Positions 5,787-6,412 of a DNA stretch of 6,412 nucleotides are shown here, in pieces; the first letter of the stretch is position 1, and each line of letters opens with the position of its first letter. Made by a program: the position numbers and the translations under genes. A model generated the notes under the pieces. It was not told the origin of the DNA and ran no database searches. It worked only from the letters and a program-made list of their open reading frames with translations. The stretch comes from CAZAFM01 sp964484395 (GTDB lineage: Bacteria > Campylobacterota > Campylobacteria > Campylobacterales > CAZAFM01): positions 1-6,412 of the forward strand of contig CAZAFM010000104.1 of the NCBI GenBank assembly GCA_964484395.1, read 5' to 3'.

Positions 5787-6412
5787 CTACTTACCTCTAG
5801 CTTCTACTATATCTTTTGCGATATTTGAAGGAACTTCATCATAGTGGCTAAACTCCATTACATAAGTACCACGACCTTGAGTTGAACTTCTAAGATCAGT
5901 TGAGTAACCAAACATCTCACTTAGTGGGACATTTGATTTGATGACTTTAACACCTGCTCTATCATCCATAGAGCCTACTTGTCCTCTTCTTCTGTTAATA
6001 TCACCAATAACATCTCCCATATACTCTTCAGGAACCTCTACTTCCACTTTCATCATAGGCTCAAGTATAACAGGCTTAGCTTCTCTACTTGCCTCTTTAA
6101 ATGCCATAGACCCAGCTATCTTAAACGCCATTTCAGATGAGTCAACATCATGGTAGCTACCATCAAAAAGTGTAACTTTAAAATCAACCATAGGGAAGCC
6201 TGCAACTACACCATTTTGCATCGCTTCTTGGATACCTTTATCAACGGCTGGGATGTACTCTTTTGGTATTGCACCACCAGTAATTTTGTTTATGAACTCA
6301 TAGCCATCACCAGCTTCTTGCGGTTCTATTGTAATAAACACATGCCCAAACTGCCCTCTACCACCTGATTGCTTAGCGTATTTATGCTCTTTTGTAACCT
6401 CTGCTCTTATAG
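5787..6412 (-). CDS. fusA: Translation elongation factor G, C-terminal part (domains IV and V)
   Basis: The frame is open from the window edge to TAG at 5789-5787, giving about 207 C-terminal residues of EF-G, the GTPase that moves tRNA and mRNA through the ribosome. It begins in the linker to domain IV with SGGRGQFGHVFITIEP. The V in that motif is an internal GTG, not a start. Domain IV contains KEYIPAVDKGIQEAM and the tip loop GSYHDVDSSEMAFKIAG, whose His corresponds to the functionally important His at the tip reaching into the decoding centre. Domain V starts at EPMMKVEVEVPEEYMGDVI and includes DINRRRGQV and SEMFGYSTDLRSSTQGRG. All conserved elements look intact, as expected for the housekeeping copy. 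The GTPase domain lies outside the window. It is convergent with the molybdenum operon at a distance of 5 bp. Confidence 0.96.
   Translation of the reverse strand, partial: IRAEVTKEHKYAKQSGGRGQFGHVFITIEPQEAGDGYEFINKITGGAIPKEYIPAVDKGIQEAMQNGVVAGFPMVDFKVTLFDGSYHDVDSSEMAFKIAGSMAFKEASREAKPVILEPMMKVEVEVPEEYMGDVIGDINRRRGQVGSMDDRAGVKVIKSNVPLSEMFGYSTDLRSSTQGRGTYVMEFSHYDEVPSNIAKDIVEARGK

Noticed and set aside
6339..6341. GTG as a start codon for a short fusA-like gene
   Set aside because: The frame continues upstream to the window edge with conserved EF-G sequence (SGGRGQFGH), so the GTG is an internal valine of a full-length gene cut by the window.

Overview
The window looks like part of a Campylobacterota (epsilonproteobacterial) chromosome, of a Sulfurimonas/Arcobacter-like type. 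The support is AT-rich DNA with short gaps and overlapping genes, a histidine kinase whose H-box reads IAHQWRQPLN (a form very common in that phylum), and a molybdate operon order (modA, TOBE gene, modB, modC) that matches what I recall for Campylobacter jejuni. The species cannot be named from this sequence.

Region 1 (1-1828, + strand) holds the C-terminal end of a type I periplasmic substrate-binding protein. Its last codons overlap the start of a 509-aa membrane histidine kinase, so the two are probably co-transcribed and may work as a binding-protein/sensor-kinase pair. No response regulator is in view.

Region 2 (1829-1966) is the only sizeable non-coding gap, at 138 bp. It carries a candidate -10 box, a sequence resembling a ModE operator half-site, and a strong Shine-Dalgarno in front of a TTG start.

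Region 3 (1967-5781, + strand) is a compact six-gene molybdenum operon: modE (full-length regulator with two Mop domains), modA (periplasmic molybdate-binding protein), a free-standing 133-aa two-unit TOBE/Mop-like protein, modB (permease), modC (ATPase with a short C-terminal TOBE region), and a 102-aa protein whose C-terminal half reads as NifQ, a molybdenum/Fe-S protein of FeMo-cofactor supply. Gaps run from 9 bp down to 0 or become 4-8 bp overlaps, which points to one transcript with translational coupling. Working model (inference): ModA captures oxyanion in the periplasm and ModB/ModC import it. Mop/TOBE modules in ModE, the 133-aa protein and ModC sense or buffer it, ModE represses its own operon when Mo is sufficient, and the NifQ-like protein handles Mo after entry.

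Region 4 (5787-6412, - strand) is the C-terminal part (domains IV and V) of elongation factor G, convergent with the operon and only 5 bp from it. A perfect 8-bp inverted repeat lies at the junction.

Most of the window is recognisable biology. The parts most worth a second look are the NifQ-like gene at the end of a mod operon, the separate TOBE protein beside a shortened ModC, and the candidate ModE autoregulatory site.
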